DNA from: Marinobacter arenosus
GTDB taxonomy: Bacteria > Pseudomonadota > Gammaproteobacteria > Pseudomonadales > Oleiphilaceae
NCBI RefSeq assembly: GCF_019264345.1
Contig: NZ_JAHVAO010000001.1
Span: 2,046,001-2,110,000 of the forward strand
DNA length: 64,000 nt
Direction of reading: 5' to 3'
In this document: one piece after another, positions 1-9,046 of the stretch
How the letters are laid out: each line of letters begins with the position of its first letter
Numbering within the stretch: the stretch's first letter is position 1
Notes under the pieces: model-generated
Told to the model about the DNA's origin: nothing
Databases searched by the model: none
What the model saw: only the letters and a program-made list of their open reading frames with translations
Made by a program: the position numbers and the translations under genes

Positions 1-1
1 G

Positions 2-139
2 CGGGAGATTCTGACGGACATTCTCGCTGAACAGCGGGAATTGTCGGGCGATGAGGGGATTCAGGACGAGATGAACATCTTGCATCAGATGGCGGATGCG
101 GTCCTGAAGCAGCACCAGCCGGGGGCAAGGCAGGCCTGA
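2..139 (+). CDS. C-terminal fragment of an unknown protein
   Basis: The window opens inside a forward reading frame that runs 45 codons to a TGA at 137-139. The visible tail is hydrophilic and probably helical (it begins REILTDILAEQRELSGDEG and ends QPGARQA). I recognise no family in so short a piece. The other two forward frames are interrupted, and the stop lies 25 bp before a large palindromic repeat, the same distance seen at other gene ends in this window, which supports it as a real 3' end. No function is assigned. Confidence 0.5.
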   Translation, partial: REILTDILAEQRELSGDEGIQDEMNILHQMADAVLKQHQPGARQA

Positions 140-163
140 GGTGTGCCTGCCGGCGAAACCGCA

Positions 164-265
164 AGGAAGGCGAAGGGCTATGCAAAACACGCTGTAATAC
201 GTCCATGTACGCTCGGCTCCGCCATCCTTGGCTCCGCACGGTTTTAGATAGCCCTTCGCCTTCCT
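164..265. repeat. Palindromic intergenic repeat, copy A
   Basis: An 18-bp left arm (164-181) is perfectly complementary to the right arm (248-265). Inside it, after a 2-bp mismatch, lies AAAAC...GTTTT. The core carries ACGTCCATGT followed by GCTCCGCCATCC and TGGCTCCGCAC. Two short near-palindromes centred on TCC form small hairpins inside the long stem. Copy B at 53326-53435 shares the core almost base for base but has different arms. The element lies between two convergent genes, 25 bp and 23 bp from their stop codons. Confidence 0.85.
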
Positions 266-287
266 CGCTCAGAGTTCGGGAGCAGCC

Positions 288-554
288 TCAGTAAAGCGCC
301 TCTTCGTCATCCAGCACCTCGTGGATGATTTCCAGGAACATGTGGTCCGCCTCGCTCCAGTTCTCCGGAATCCGGATCGTGGTATTGGCACTGATTTCCC
401 GGGCAATGATCTCGTTGGCATTGGGCTCATTGCGATGCTTGCGGGCAATTTCCATGGACTTAACGGCAATGGTCGGCTCACTCAGCACCTTCTTGATGAA
501 CACGCGCAGTTCATCAATCATCTTGGCCTGACGGCTCTCATTCGATGTACTCAT
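288..554 (-). CDS. Small conserved-looking hypothetical protein (88 aa)
   Basis: An 88-residue soluble, charged protein that starts MSTSNESRQAKMIDELR and ends in an acidic tail (EVLDDEEALY). I chose the ATG at 552-554 because AAGGA sits just upstream; the longer frame to 614 would read through a hairpin and has no ribosome site. There is no signal peptide or membrane segment. It lies downstream of pit on the same strand, separated by about 100 bp that contain a GGGGCG/CGCCCC hairpin (587-603), so it is probably expressed apart from pit. I do not recognise the family and assign no function. Confidence 0.6.
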   Translation of the reverse strand: MSTSNESRQAKMIDELRVFIKKVLSEPTIAVKSMEIARKHRNEPNANEIIAREISANTTIRIPENWSEADHMFLEIIHEVLDDEEALY

Positions 555-655
555 ACTTCCTTCACTCCACGGACAAATGAATGCCAGGGGCGACAGCCGC
601 CCCGTTACGTTCAAACAGTATGACCAAACTGGCGGACTGCAACCAGCCTGTGTGA

Positions 656-2215
656 TCAGATCAGCAGTCCACGCAGAGTAAAGAACAGGAGCGCGGCCAT
701 GATGGCTGACGCCGGCACCGTGATAATCCAGGCGGCAGCAATCTTCAGCAGGTGCGAACGCTTGACCATTTCTTCCCGGTAAAGCTTCTTCAGCCGCTTA
801 CGTTCGGACTTCGACAGTGGCACCTGCTTTTTCTTCTTGGCCTGCTTCAGCAGGTTCTCCATCTCCTCGACAGAGGCATTGCGGAAATCGTTCAGGAAAG
901 GTTTCAGCCGCTGCTGCTCTTCCGGATCATGGTGCTCCATGATCTTGTGGAGCTGGGTGGCGTAGTTGGATTTCAGGTACTCCCGCAGGAACCCGACGCC
1001 GAAGACCCCGCCCAGAGCGATGTGAGTGGAGCTGACCGGCAGACCAAGCTGCGAGGCCAGAATCACCGTCAGTGCTGCCGACAGGGCAACACAGAAGGCA
1101 CGGGTCTTGTCCAGTTCGGTAATTTCACTGCCCACGGTCTTGATCAGGCGCGGACCAAAAAGCATCAGACCGACAGCAATACCCAGCGCGCCGACCATCA
1201 TCACCCACAGCGGGATGCTGGCGGACGTCACCACACCGCCTGAGGACAGGGCATCGTTAATCGCCGCCAGCGGGCCAATGGCGTTGGCAACGTCATTGGC
1301 GCCGTGGGCAAAGCTCAGCAGTGCCGCCGCAAAAATCAGCGGCCAGGTAAACAGGGTGTTTACCCCGCTCGAGCTGTTCTCCATGGTTGCGGCCCGGCGG
1401 TTCACCAGGGCACGGACGGCAACGTACACCACGGCCGCCGCAACAAGACCAATCAGGGACGCCTCCATGAAGTCGACCTTCACGACCTTCTTGACGCCCT
1501 TGATCATCAGATAGGTCCCGAAGGCCCAGGCCATCACGGCCACCAGCAGGGGTACAAAGGTGCGCGCCGCAGGAACGACATCCTTGCGATACAGCACCGT
1601 TTTCTTGATCGCGTACAGGAACAGCGCGGCCAGCGCCCCCCCGAGAACCGGGGAGATGACCCAACTAGCGGCGATCTTGCCCATCACCGCCCAGTCTGCG
1701 ATGCCCCAACCACCGGCGGCGACGCCGGCACCGAGCACACCACCGACAATGGAATGGGTCGTGGAAACCGGCGCGCCCATCCAGGTCGCCAGGTTGAGCC
1801 ACAGCGCCCCGGCGAGAAGCGCAGCGGTCATCAGCCAGACAAAGGCCTGACCATTCTCCAGGGACGTGGGATCAATGATGCCGCCCTTGATGGTCGACAC
1901 CACGTCGCCACCGGCAATCAGTGCGCCGCTTGCCTCAAAAATAGCGGCAATAATGATCGCTCCCCCAAGCGAGAGCGCGCCTGAGCCCACTGCGGGACCC
2001 ACGTTGTTGGCAACGTCATTAGCGCCGATGTTGATCGCCATGTAGCCACCAATAACGGCCGCCGCCATCAACAGCATGCTGTTCGGCATTCCCTGGCTGA
2101 AAGAACCAACGGTCAGCCATATGCCGAGAAGAAACAGCAGGCTGAATCCGACCCTGTATCGTTCCGTGGAAGGGCTGGTGAGAAGGGTATCCAGAAATCC
2201 GGTTGAACGGGCCAT
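656..2215 (-). CDS. pit: Low-affinity inorganic phosphate transporter, Pit family
   Basis: Inner-membrane symporter that takes up phosphate (usually as a metal-phosphate complex with H+ or Na+). About ten or more hydrophobic segments are visible, with the duplicated Pit signatures GANDVANNVGPAVGSGAL near the N-terminus and FAHGANDVANAIGPLAAI past mid-protein, each followed by a PVS(S/T)TH motif (GAPVSTTHSIVGG and GLPVSSTHIALGG). A charged cytoplasmic stretch (HHDPEEQQRLKPF... KSERKRLKKLYREE) precedes the last membrane helix. I prefer the ATG at 2213-2215 (MARSTGFLD) over a TTG at 2272; 519 aa suits the long Pit subclass. It complements the high-affinity Pst system at 45-50 kb. Confidence 0.93.
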   Translation of the reverse strand: MARSTGFLDTLLTSPSTERYRVGFSLLFLLGIWLTVGSFSQGMPNSMLLMAAAVIGGYMAINIGANDVANNVGPAVGSGALSLGGAIIIAAIFEASGALIAGGDVVSTIKGGIIDPTSLENGQAFVWLMTAALLAGALWLNLATWMGAPVSTTHSIVGGVLGAGVAAGGWGIADWAVMGKIAASWVISPVLGGALAALFLYAIKKTVLYRKDVVPAARTFVPLLVAVMAWAFGTYLMIKGVKKVVKVDFMEASLIGLVAAAVVYVAVRALVNRRAATMENSSSGVNTLFTWPLIFAAALLSFAHGANDVANAIGPLAAINDALSSGGVVTSASIPLWVMMVGALGIAVGLMLFGPRLIKTVGSEITELDKTRAFCVALSAALTVILASQLGLPVSSTHIALGGVFGVGFLREYLKSNYATQLHKIMEHHDPEEQQRLKPFLNDFRNASVEEMENLLKQAKKKKQVPLSKSERKRLKKLYREEMVKRSHLLKIAAAWIITVPASAIMAALLFFTLRGLLI

Positions 2216-2422
2216 AACAGATTGGGTCTCGTTTGGTCTGAATGGGAAAACTGTGACAGTTACGCGCCGCAACTATAAATTTTTTGACATCAAATTGAAA
2301 TAAACCGGATATAGCACGTCCAGATCACACAATGAGTAGCGAAAGGATGCATTCTTTCGGCAAACTGCCCCATAATTCCATTAAAAAGCATTAAAACTAT
2401 AACAATTCCAGTAAAGGCTCAG

Positions 2423-3520
2423 ATGACCGACCAAACTACATCCGGCCAACGGGCCGTCGGCGAGCGCGAGGACGCCCAGGTATCACGGTTGATCACCTGG
2501 CTGTCGGTCATGGCGATTGCGTTTCTGATCGGCATCGGCGCCAAGGCATGGTATGCCGACCACGATACTCACGCCTGGGTTCTCTGGTCGTTCGTGCTGG
2601 TGGTCGCCGCCAACATGGCCTGGTTTGCCCACACCGGTGACCGTACCGTCCAGAAGGGCGGCCTGCTGCTGGTGGTCGGCCTGCTGTTTACCTACCTGAT
2701 CGCGTCGGGGGGCGAGAGCAATACCGGTCCCCTCTGGTTCTATGTGTTTCCGCCGCTGCTGTTCTACCTGACCAACCTCAAGACCGGCACCGCGGTTTTG
2801 TTATTCTGCTACCTGATTGCGGTCGTTGTTTTCCAGTTCCCCGGATTGCCCCTGGTTTCGACCGAATACAGCACCGACTTCAAAATCCGGTTTTTTGCCA
2901 CCCTGACCTTCGAGTCCATTCTCTGCTTTGTGCTCGAGGCCAGCCGCCTGAAGGCCCGTAACGAGCTGGTGGCGCTGGCCGAAACCCACGAGCATGCCGC
3001 CAAGACCGATGAACTCACTGGTCTGTCCAATCGCCGGGACATGCAGAACCGGCTGGGCGCAGAGTTCTCACGCTATCAACGGTCCGGCCATCATTTCTCG
3101 GTGGCATTGATCGACCTGGATCTGTTCAAGGTCATCAATGACCGTTTTGGTCACGATGCCGGGGACGAAGTGCTGAGGGAGTTTTCCACGCTGATGAAGG
3201 CCATCATCCGCCAGACCGATGTGGCGGCGCGCTGGGGTGGCGAGGAGTTTCTGCTGTTGTTGCCGGACACCTCGCTGCTCCAGGCACTGACCCTGGCGGA
3301 GCGCCTGCGCGCGGAAGTGGCCCGCACCCGGTTCCAGTTCCGCGGCACCGACCTGCCGGTTTCCATCAGCGCCGGCGTCTGCTCCATCGCCAAGGCCGGC
3401 TCGATCGACGAACTGCTCAAGCAGGTCGACGTTCATCTCTACAACGCCAAGGAAGCCGGCCGGAATCGCATTGCGCCAAGAGTTCGTAGCCGGGATGCGA
3501 CCGCCAGCGGCATGGCCTGA
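2423..3520 (+). CDS. Membrane-anchored diguanylate cyclase (GGDEF)
   Basis: Makes cyclic di-GMP from two GTP at the inner membrane. Residues 1-180 hold about six hydrophobic segments (a MASE-like sensor region). A short helix leads into a GGDEF domain starting at TDELTGLSNRRD. The active-site signature is intact: GGEEF at 272-276. An RQTD inhibitory site (263-266) lies exactly five residues before it, so product inhibition is expected. The gene stands alone after an AT-rich promoter region containing two CATTAAAA words. The signal sensed by the membrane part is not evident. Confidence 0.9.
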   Translation: MTDQTTSGQRAVGEREDAQVSRLITWLSVMAIAFLIGIGAKAWYADHDTHAWVLWSFVLVVAANMAWFAHTGDRTVQKGGLLLVVGLLFTYLIASGGESNTGPLWFYVFPPLLFYLTNLKTGTAVLLFCYLIAVVVFQFPGLPLVSTEYSTDFKIRFFATLTFESILCFVLEASRLKARNELVALAETHEHAAKTDELTGLSNRRDMQNRLGAEFSRYQRSGHHFSVALIDLDLFKVINDRFGHDAGDEVLREFSTLMKAIIRQTDVAARWGGEEFLLLLPDTSLLQALTLAERLRAEVARTRFQFRGTDLPVSISAGVCSIAKAGSIDELLKQVDVHLYNAKEAGRNRIAPRVRSRDATASGMA

Positions 3521-3608
3521 CCTTGAGCAGCGGTCCCGCTGCCTTTATGATCGGACGCCAGTCTGGCCCCGTAAGTTCCGGGGTGACACCGAGCTGACAG
3601 GAAGGAAA

Positions 3609-4055
3609 ATGACCAACATGCGAATTCTGGTGGGCAGCGTCTACGGCGGCGCCTTGCTGACCGCCCGGGCCATCAAGAAAAGCCTGGAGAGCGAGGGCCA
3701 CCACGTGACGGTCCTGGAGAATCCCGTGCTGGAGGACATCACCGGCAACGACGACGCCCTGCTGGTGTGCACCTCGACCACCGGCCAGGGCGAAGTGCCG
3801 GCAAACCTGCTGCCTTTCTACGTCGATCTGCGCGACCGGCTGCCCCAGCAACCGGGTCGCCCCTTCGGAATCATTGTCCTTGGCGACAGCTCCTACGGGG
3901 ATACGTTCTGCGGGGCCGGCGATCTGATGGAAGAGGCCCTGAGCGAGACCGCCGCCCGCAAAGTCGGCGATACCCTGCGCATTGATGCCCTGGAAACCAT
4001 GGAGCCTGAAGAGGAAGCGCTGCCGTGGGTCCGGCAATGGCTGACGCAGATATGA
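3609..4055 (+). CDS. Flavodoxin-fold protein, MioC/YqcA type
   Basis: A 148-residue FMN-binding, flavodoxin-like electron carrier. The N-terminus MRILVGSVYGGALLTA is the phosphate-binding loop, followed by LVCTSTTGQGEVPANLLPF and IIVLGDSSYGDTFCGAG, which match the FMN-contact loops of short-chain flavodoxins such as MioC. I chose the ATG at 3609 because AGGAAA lies directly upstream; earlier in-frame codons overlap the preceding gene's tail and read as low-quality protein. It probably hands electrons to a cytoplasmic reductase partner that is not identifiable here. Confidence 0.85.
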   Translation: MTNMRILVGSVYGGALLTARAIKKSLESEGHHVTVLENPVLEDITGNDDALLVCTSTTGQGEVPANLLPFYVDLRDRLPQQPGRPFGIIVLGDSSYGDTFCGAGDLMEEALSETAARKVGDTLRIDALETMEPEEEALPWVRQWLTQI

Positions 4056-4145
4056 GGCCTGGTTGGCGAAAAGAGCACACTGGAAACGTCTGACGCTTGA
4101 GCCGTTGCCGGTGAAAGGCCATACTCGCGATTATAACGAGACCAA

Positions 4146-6710
4146 ATGCGACACTTCGTGACATTCATTGACTGGCCAAGACTACTTGCGGCGCTGCTCC
4201 TTCTGTTTGCGCTCGCCCAGCCGTCCCTTGGGGCGGAAGGTCACTATGTACCCCAGGCCAGTTTTCTGACGGTCGCCGACGGCGCCGACGCAACGCCCGA
4301 ACAACTGCTCGAATTCGGAGACTGGCGATCCCTGCAGGGGCAGAGCCCGAACTTCGGCTACATCGAAGACACCCTCTGGCTCAAGTTTCCGGTCCCGGAT
4401 CGGACCTCGCTGAACCTTCTGGAAATCAGCTACGCCCACCTGGACCAGGTCCGCTTTTTCCTGGTCGAAAACGGCAGAATCGTTCGCAGCGTGACCACCG
4501 GCGATGCCTTCCCGTTCCATCAGCGCCCCATCCTCCATCGCCACTTCCTGTTTCCGTTCGAGCGATCCGCTGAGGGGCACTACGACATTCTGCTTGAGGT
4601 GAAAACCAGTGGCGCCATGCAGGTGCCGCTGGCGCTCTGGAACGACAAGTCGTTCTTCGAGAGCTCGTTCATCGAAGACCAGGTTCACGCGGTCTACTAC
4701 GGCATCCTGATCACCGCCATTTTCCTGAATTTGTTCGTCTTCCTGGCTCTCCGGGAACGGGTCTATCTGCTGTACGTGCTGTCGACCCTGGGCTACCTCC
4801 TGCTCATCGGCACCCTGAACGGCATTACCTTCCAGGCGCTGTGGCCCACCAGCCCGGAGATCCAGAACCGGGCGATGCTGCTGAGCATTCCGATGGCGTT
4901 GATCTTTACGCTCTGGTTCTCACGGGCGTTCCTCAATCTCGACCGAACAAGCCCGGCGCTGGAGCGCACGGTGATCGTTGCCATTGCCATCAACTCGGTC
5001 GCGGCACTGTCCACCTTCGTGATGGATTACAGCACGTCAATCCGACTGGTGGTTGCGTTATCCATTCCCAGCAGTCTGCTGCTGACCCTGCTGGGCCCGC
5101 AGCAGTGGCTTCGGGGTAACCGGCAGGCCGCGTACTACACCGTGGCCTGGGGCGCGCTGACTCTTGGCAGCGCCATTACCGCGGCCAACAAGTACGGCTT
5201 CCTGCCCAACAATTTCCTGACGGTCTACGCCATGCAGATCGGCTCGGCATTGCAGGCCGTGTTACTGGCCATGGCCATGGCCCTCAGAATGTTCCAGGAA
5301 CGCCAGGACAAGGTGGAGGCCCGGGAAGCCGAATTACGGGCGATGACGGCCCGACGGTCCGCCGAGCTCAAGCTGATGGACCACGCGCTCCACAACCCGC
5401 TGACCGGACTGCCCAATCGCAGCAGTTTCGAGATGACCCTGAACGATCTGATGATGCGCAGCCCGGACCATCGGTTCGGCATCACCGTGATCCATTTGAA
5501 CAACCTGGGATCGGTCACCAAGACGCTCGGCCACCGCAACAGCGACCAGATCCTGGAGCTGGCCTCGAAACACTACAACGCCGTTGTACGGGACCTGCCC
5601 GGGGCCATTGCCGTCGAACAGACGGACGAGCGCAGCTATTTCCTGGCCTCCCTGGACCCGCAAACGTTCGCCTTTGTGGTGGACGCCGACGTGGCCGAAG
5701 CGGCGGCCCGGTCCGTGGTCAAAGCCCTGGAGGATATCCGCTACCCGGTGGATTATCTGGGCATGCAAGTACCCATGGATGCCCGCCTGGGCGTGGCCAT
5801 CTTCCCGGACCACGGAACGGACGCCAACACCCTGATTCGCCGCGCAGTGATCGCCGAAGGCACCGACCGGGCCCTGGAACGGGGCATGGCCTATTACAAG
5901 CCGTCCCGGGATTCCTTCAGCGCCGACCGGCTGACCATCGTCTCCGAATTGCGCCAGGCCCTGATCGATAACCGGCTGGCACTGTATCTGCAGCCCAAGG
6001 TGTCACTGGCAACCGGTGCCGTGGTCGGCCTGGAAGCCCTGATCCGCTGGCCCGAGAAACAGAGCCAGATCCGTCCTGATGAGATGGTGGTGCTGGCGGA
6101 ACAGACCGGCCTGATCAAGCCACTGACCCGCTGGGTACTGGAGCAGACCCTCACCATGCGCAGCCTTCTGCTGGAGCACGGCTGGACCCTGAACCTGTCG
6201 GTGAACATTTCTCCCAACAACCTCCGGGAGCCGGACTTCCCGCTGCATGTCCAGCGCTTGATGAGCAGCTTTCAACAGCATCGAAACAGCATCACGTTCG
6301 AGGTGACGGAGACGTCCATGATGCAGGACCCGGCCAACTCCCTGACCGCCCTGAAACAGCTTAGCGACACCGGCATCCCGGTGTCGATCGACGACTTCGG
6401 CTCCGGCTATTCGTCGCTGTCCTACATCAAGCAGTTGCCCGCCAGTGAGATCAAGATAGACCGCTCGCTGATCTCCGACCTGGTCACCCGGGCCGAAGAC
6501 CGGGTCATCGTCCAGACCACCATCAACATGTGCCATAGCCTTGGCTACAAAGTGGTGGCCGAGGGCGTGGAGGATGAGACCACGGCGGGGCTACTGCGGG
6601 GCATGGGCTGCGACATGATCCAGGGCTTCCTGCTTACCCCACCCTTGCCATTCGATGACATGCTGGACTGGCTGAGCCGCTCGGACAGCCAGCAGCAAAA
6701 ACTGGGCTGA
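4146..6710 (+). CDS. 7TMR-DISM sensor with degenerate GGDEF and active-looking EAL domain
   Basis: Predicted inner-membrane c-di-GMP phosphodiesterase of 854 aa. A signal peptide (cleaved near AQPSLGAEG) precedes a periplasmic 7TMR-DISMED2-type domain (about 30-180), then seven membrane helices (about 185-390). The following GGDEF domain starts LTGLPNRSSFE but lacks the GG[D/E]EF signature (LDPQTFAFVV stands there), so it should not make c-di-GMP. The EAL domain keeps EALIRW (E630), FEVTET, SIDDFGSGYSSL, EIKIDRS and VVAEGVED, the usual metal and catalytic residues. It shares this layout with the protein at 19394-22006. The GGDEF part may be a GTP sensor, as in other such hybrids. Confidence 0.9.
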   Translation: MRHFVTFIDWPRLLAALLLLFALAQPSLGAEGHYVPQASFLTVADGADATPEQLLEFGDWRSLQGQSPNFGYIEDTLWLKFPVPDRTSLNLLEISYAHLDQVRFFLVENGRIVRSVTTGDAFPFHQRPILHRHFLFPFERSAEGHYDILLEVKTSGAMQVPLALWNDKSFFESSFIEDQVHAVYYGILITAIFLNLFVFLALRERVYLLYVLSTLGYLLLIGTLNGITFQALWPTSPEIQNRAMLLSIPMALIFTLWFSRAFLNLDRTSPALERTVIVAIAINSVAALSTFVMDYSTSIRLVVALSIPSSLLLTLLGPQQWLRGNRQAAYYTVAWGALTLGSAITAANKYGFLPNNFLTVYAMQIGSALQAVLLAMAMALRMFQERQDKVEAREAELRAMTARRSAELKLMDHALHNPLTGLPNRSSFEMTLNDLMMRSPDHRFGITVIHLNNLGSVTKTLGHRNSDQILELASKHYNAVVRDLPGAIAVEQTDERSYFLASLDPQTFAFVVDADVAEAAARSVVKALEDIRYPVDYLGMQVPMDARLGVAIFPDHGTDANTLIRRAVIAEGTDRALERGMAYYKPSRDSFSADRLTIVSELRQALIDNRLALYLQPKVSLATGAVVGLEALIRWPEKQSQIRPDEMVVLAEQTGLIKPLTRWVLEQTLTMRSLLLEHGWTLNLSVNISPNNLREPDFPLHVQRLMSSFQQHRNSITFEVTETSMMQDPANSLTALKQLSDTGIPVSIDDFGSGYSSLSYIKQLPASEIKIDRSLISDLVTRAEDRVIVQTTINMCHSLGYKVVAEGVEDETTAGLLRGMGCDMIQGFLLTPPLPFDDMLDWLSRSDSQQQKLG

Positions 6711-6716
6711 CGTTAC

Positions 6717-7571
6717 TCAGCGTTGGCGGATCAGTGCTTCCTGGGTGGTCGAGGCCACCAGCACGCCATTCTGGTTGAAGAAATTGCCCCGGTTGAAACC
6801 GCGTCCGGCCGACGCACTGGGGCTATCCTTGTCATACAGCAACCATTCATCCATGCGGAAATCCCGGTGGAACCAGATGGCATGATCCAGACTTGCCACC
6901 TGCATGTTCTTGCTCATGAACGTGACCCCATGAGGGTTGAGCGACGTCCCCAGGAACTGGAAATCCGAGGCGTAGGTCAGTAGGCAACGATGCAGCACAG
7001 GGTCGTCCGGCAGGTGTCCCTGGGCCCGGAACCAGCTCTGCTTGTGAGGTGGGCGTTTCTCCGGCTTGAACGGGTTGACCGGGTCCACCGGGCGAATTTC
7101 GATTGGCCGGTCCCGGGTCAGCGAATCCCGCATCTTCTCGGGAACGTGCGGTGCGATCAGCTTGCCCCACTCGTGCTCCGACTTCAGGGTGTCCGGGTCC
7201 GGTGCATCCGGCATATCCAGCTGGTGTTCAAAGCCCTGCTCGGCGACCTGGAAGGACATGGAGCCGGTCAGGATCTCCTTACCCCCCTGACGGGCAATCA
7301 CCCGCCGCACGGAAAAGCTGCCACCATCCCGGACCCGCTGCACCTCGTAATCGATCGGCATGCTGTGGTTTCCGGGGCGCAGGAAATAGGCATGCAGGGA
7401 GTGGCACAGGCGATCCTCAACGGTGCGGCTGGCGGCCATCAGGGCCTGCCCGAGCACTTGCCCGCCAAAGACATTCGGGAAACCCAGATCCTCGCTGTCG
7501 CCCTGGAAGTGATCATCGCCGATGGGGGACAGGTCCAGTAAATCCACCAGCTTTTTCGTTACTTCAAGCAT
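6717..7571 (-). CDS. tesB: Acyl-CoA thioesterase II
   Basis: Hydrolyses medium- and long-chain acyl-CoA to free fatty acid and CoA in the cytoplasm. The 284-aa length and the double hot-dog layout match TesB. Family landmarks are FGGQVLGQALMAASRTV and HAYFLRPGNH in the first domain, and TYASDFQFLGTSLNPHG, SLDHAIWFHR (catalytic Asp) and TTQEALIR (catalytic Gln) in the second. I chose the ATG at 7569-7571, preceded by GGAGCAGG. It is convergent with the EAL gene, 6 bp apart. Together with fadE and the other thioesterase it fits a lipid-oriented metabolism. Confidence 0.93.
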   Translation of the reverse strand: MLEVTKKLVDLLDLSPIGDDHFQGDSEDLGFPNVFGGQVLGQALMAASRTVEDRLCHSLHAYFLRPGNHSMPIDYEVQRVRDGGSFSVRRVIARQGGKEILTGSMSFQVAEQGFEHQLDMPDAPDPDTLKSEHEWGKLIAPHVPEKMRDSLTRDRPIEIRPVDPVNPFKPEKRPPHKQSWFRAQGHLPDDPVLHRCLLTYASDFQFLGTSLNPHGVTFMSKNMQVASLDHAIWFHRDFRMDEWLLYDKDSPSASAGRGFNRGNFFNQNGVLVASTTQEALIRQR

Positions 7572-7708
7572 GCCTGCTCCTGTTAAATTCGTTAGCACAC
7601 GAAGAAGTTTTCTACCCCAAGCCGGCGCATTTCGCAATCAAAAGCACGGATGCCGGGGACGAAACCGGGCCCCCAACGACGGTGGGGGCCGTCAGGAAAG
7701 GCAAGCGG

Positions 7709-8863
7709 TTAGCTGTGGATGGGCGGCGTTTCCTTGGACAACGCCTGCTTCTCCACCGCGAATCGGCCCGTCACCGCAAAGCCGAGAATCTCGCCCTCGG
7801 GGCTCCGGAACAGGGCCTTCACATCCGATCCGTCCTGTTCCACGTGCCAGTCGCCCTCGGCATCCGGCGCCGGTGGGCAGACCGCCGTCGGGCAACACGG
7901 CGTCTTGATCATGACCGGCATGGTCCCGTAACTCACTTCCGTGCGCTCTCCGGCCAGGGTTTTTGCCAGCGCCCGGGCGCAGGCCATCAATGGCAACACG
8001 TACAGCAACACGTGTCCGTCTACCTCGGCGCAGTCGCCCAGCGCGTAGACATCCGGGGCCGAGGTTTCCAGCGCCCGGTTGACGGTAATCCCGCGACCGG
8101 TCTTGATCCCCGCCGCGTGTGCCAGCTCGGTCCGGGGCCGCAGGCCAACCGCGGAGATCACCATGTCCGCCGACACGGTCTCACCGTTGGCCAGCGTGAG
8201 CGTTACCCCCTGCCCCTCTCGGTCAATGCGTTCCACCACGGTTTCCAGGTGAAACCGGACCCCGAGGTTCTCCAGCTCCTGCTGCACCGCATTGGCCGCT
8301 GGCTCGGGCAACAGCCCCGGCATCACCACATCGGATGGCGCAATGACGTCCACGTCGTAGTCGCCGTTACGCAGATCATTGGCGAACTCACAGCCAATCA
8401 AGCCGGCGCCCATGATGGCGACGCGCCGCCCGCCTGACAGGGCCTTCCGGAAGGCCCGGTAATCCATCAGGTCATTGATCGAATACACGTGCTCCAGGCC
8501 GTCCCCGTCAATGGAGAGCCGAATCACATCCGCGCCCCAGGCCAGCACCAGTTTGCTGTACGCGAGTCGTTCGTCGCCAAGCACCAGCTCCCGAGCGTCG
8601 ATGTCGATCCCGGTCACGGTGGTGAACGTACGCAGTTGGAGATTAAGCTGCTCGGCCATTGCGTCAGGCGCCGCCTGGGCCAGGCCATCAGCGTCCTTGT
8701 CCTTGGTAAAACCGGTGGACAGCATGGGCTTGGAGTAACTCACACCATCATCCGCCGTTACCATGACGATGGGCGTTTCCTTGTCCAGCTTGCGCATTTC
8801 TCGGGCCAGCGAGTAACCCGACAATCCGGTACCGACAATTACGATGGGGGCCTGTTCAGTCAT
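7709..8863 (-). CDS. rubB: Rubredoxin-NAD(+) reductase
   Basis: FAD enzyme that passes electrons from NADH to rubredoxin, classically for alkane 1-monooxygenase (AlkB). The N-terminal FAD motif IVIVGTGLSGYSLARE, the central NAD motif VAIMGAGLIGCEFAND, and the ALGDCAEVDGHVLLYV segment that contacts FAD are all present. At 384 aa it matches RubB/AlkT-type reductases. It lies 15 bp after the rubredoxin gene in the same direction, so the pair is surely one operon. No alkB is in this window; the pair probably serves oxygenases or oxidative-stress enzymes encoded elsewhere. Confidence 0.92.
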   Translation of the reverse strand: MTEQAPIVIVGTGLSGYSLAREMRKLDKETPIVMVTADDGVSYSKPMLSTGFTKDKDADGLAQAAPDAMAEQLNLQLRTFTTVTGIDIDARELVLGDERLAYSKLVLAWGADVIRLSIDGDGLEHVYSINDLMDYRAFRKALSGGRRVAIMGAGLIGCEFANDLRNGDYDVDVIAPSDVVMPGLLPEPAANAVQQELENLGVRFHLETVVERIDREGQGVTLTLANGETVSADMVISAVGLRPRTELAHAAGIKTGRGITVNRALETSAPDVYALGDCAEVDGHVLLYVLPLMACARALAKTLAGERTEVSYGTMPVMIKTPCCPTAVCPPAPDAEGDWHVEQDGSDVKALFRSPEGEILGFAVTGRFAVEKQALSKETPPIHS

Positions 8864-8878
8864 AACCTTGCTCCGGGG

Positions 8879-9046
8879 TCAGCCAATCTCGATCATTTCA
8901 AAGTCTTCCTTACCGACGCCGCAATCCGGACAGACCCAGTCCTCCGGCACGTCTTCCCACTTGGTGCCCGGCTCAATGCCGTCTTCCGGCCAGCCTTCGG
9001 CCTCATCGTAAATCAGGCCGCACACCACACACTGCCATTTTTTCAT
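8879..9046 (-). CDS. rubA: Rubredoxin
   Basis: A 55-aa one-iron electron carrier. Two CxxC iron-binding knuckles are visible: [10 protein letters not shown] at residues 6-9 and [11 protein letters not shown] near residue 39. The conserved [17 protein letters not shown] segment lies between. The ATG at 9044-9046 is chosen because CCAGGAGAG precedes it and the protein then has the exact family length. The spacing of the first knuckle (CxxCG, with no insertion) places it with AlkG2-type rubredoxins that work with alkane hydroxylases. It is the first gene of the rubA-rubB operon and faces hpt across a 284-bp gap. Confidence 0.95.
   Translation of the reverse strand: MKKWQCVVCGLIYDEAEGWPEDGIEPGTKWEDVPEDWVCPDCGVGKEDFEMIEIG

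Noticed and set aside
2240..2257. Possible PHO box before pit (CTGTCAC followed by a weak second 7-mer)
   Set aside because: Only the first half matches, the second has 4 of 7 positions, and no -10 follows at 10 bp; pit is usually not PhoB-activated.
7103..8437. A 444-codon frame across tesB and rubB on the opposite strand
   Set aside because: It spans two well-supported genes and reads as Pro/Arg/Gly-rich low-quality sequence.
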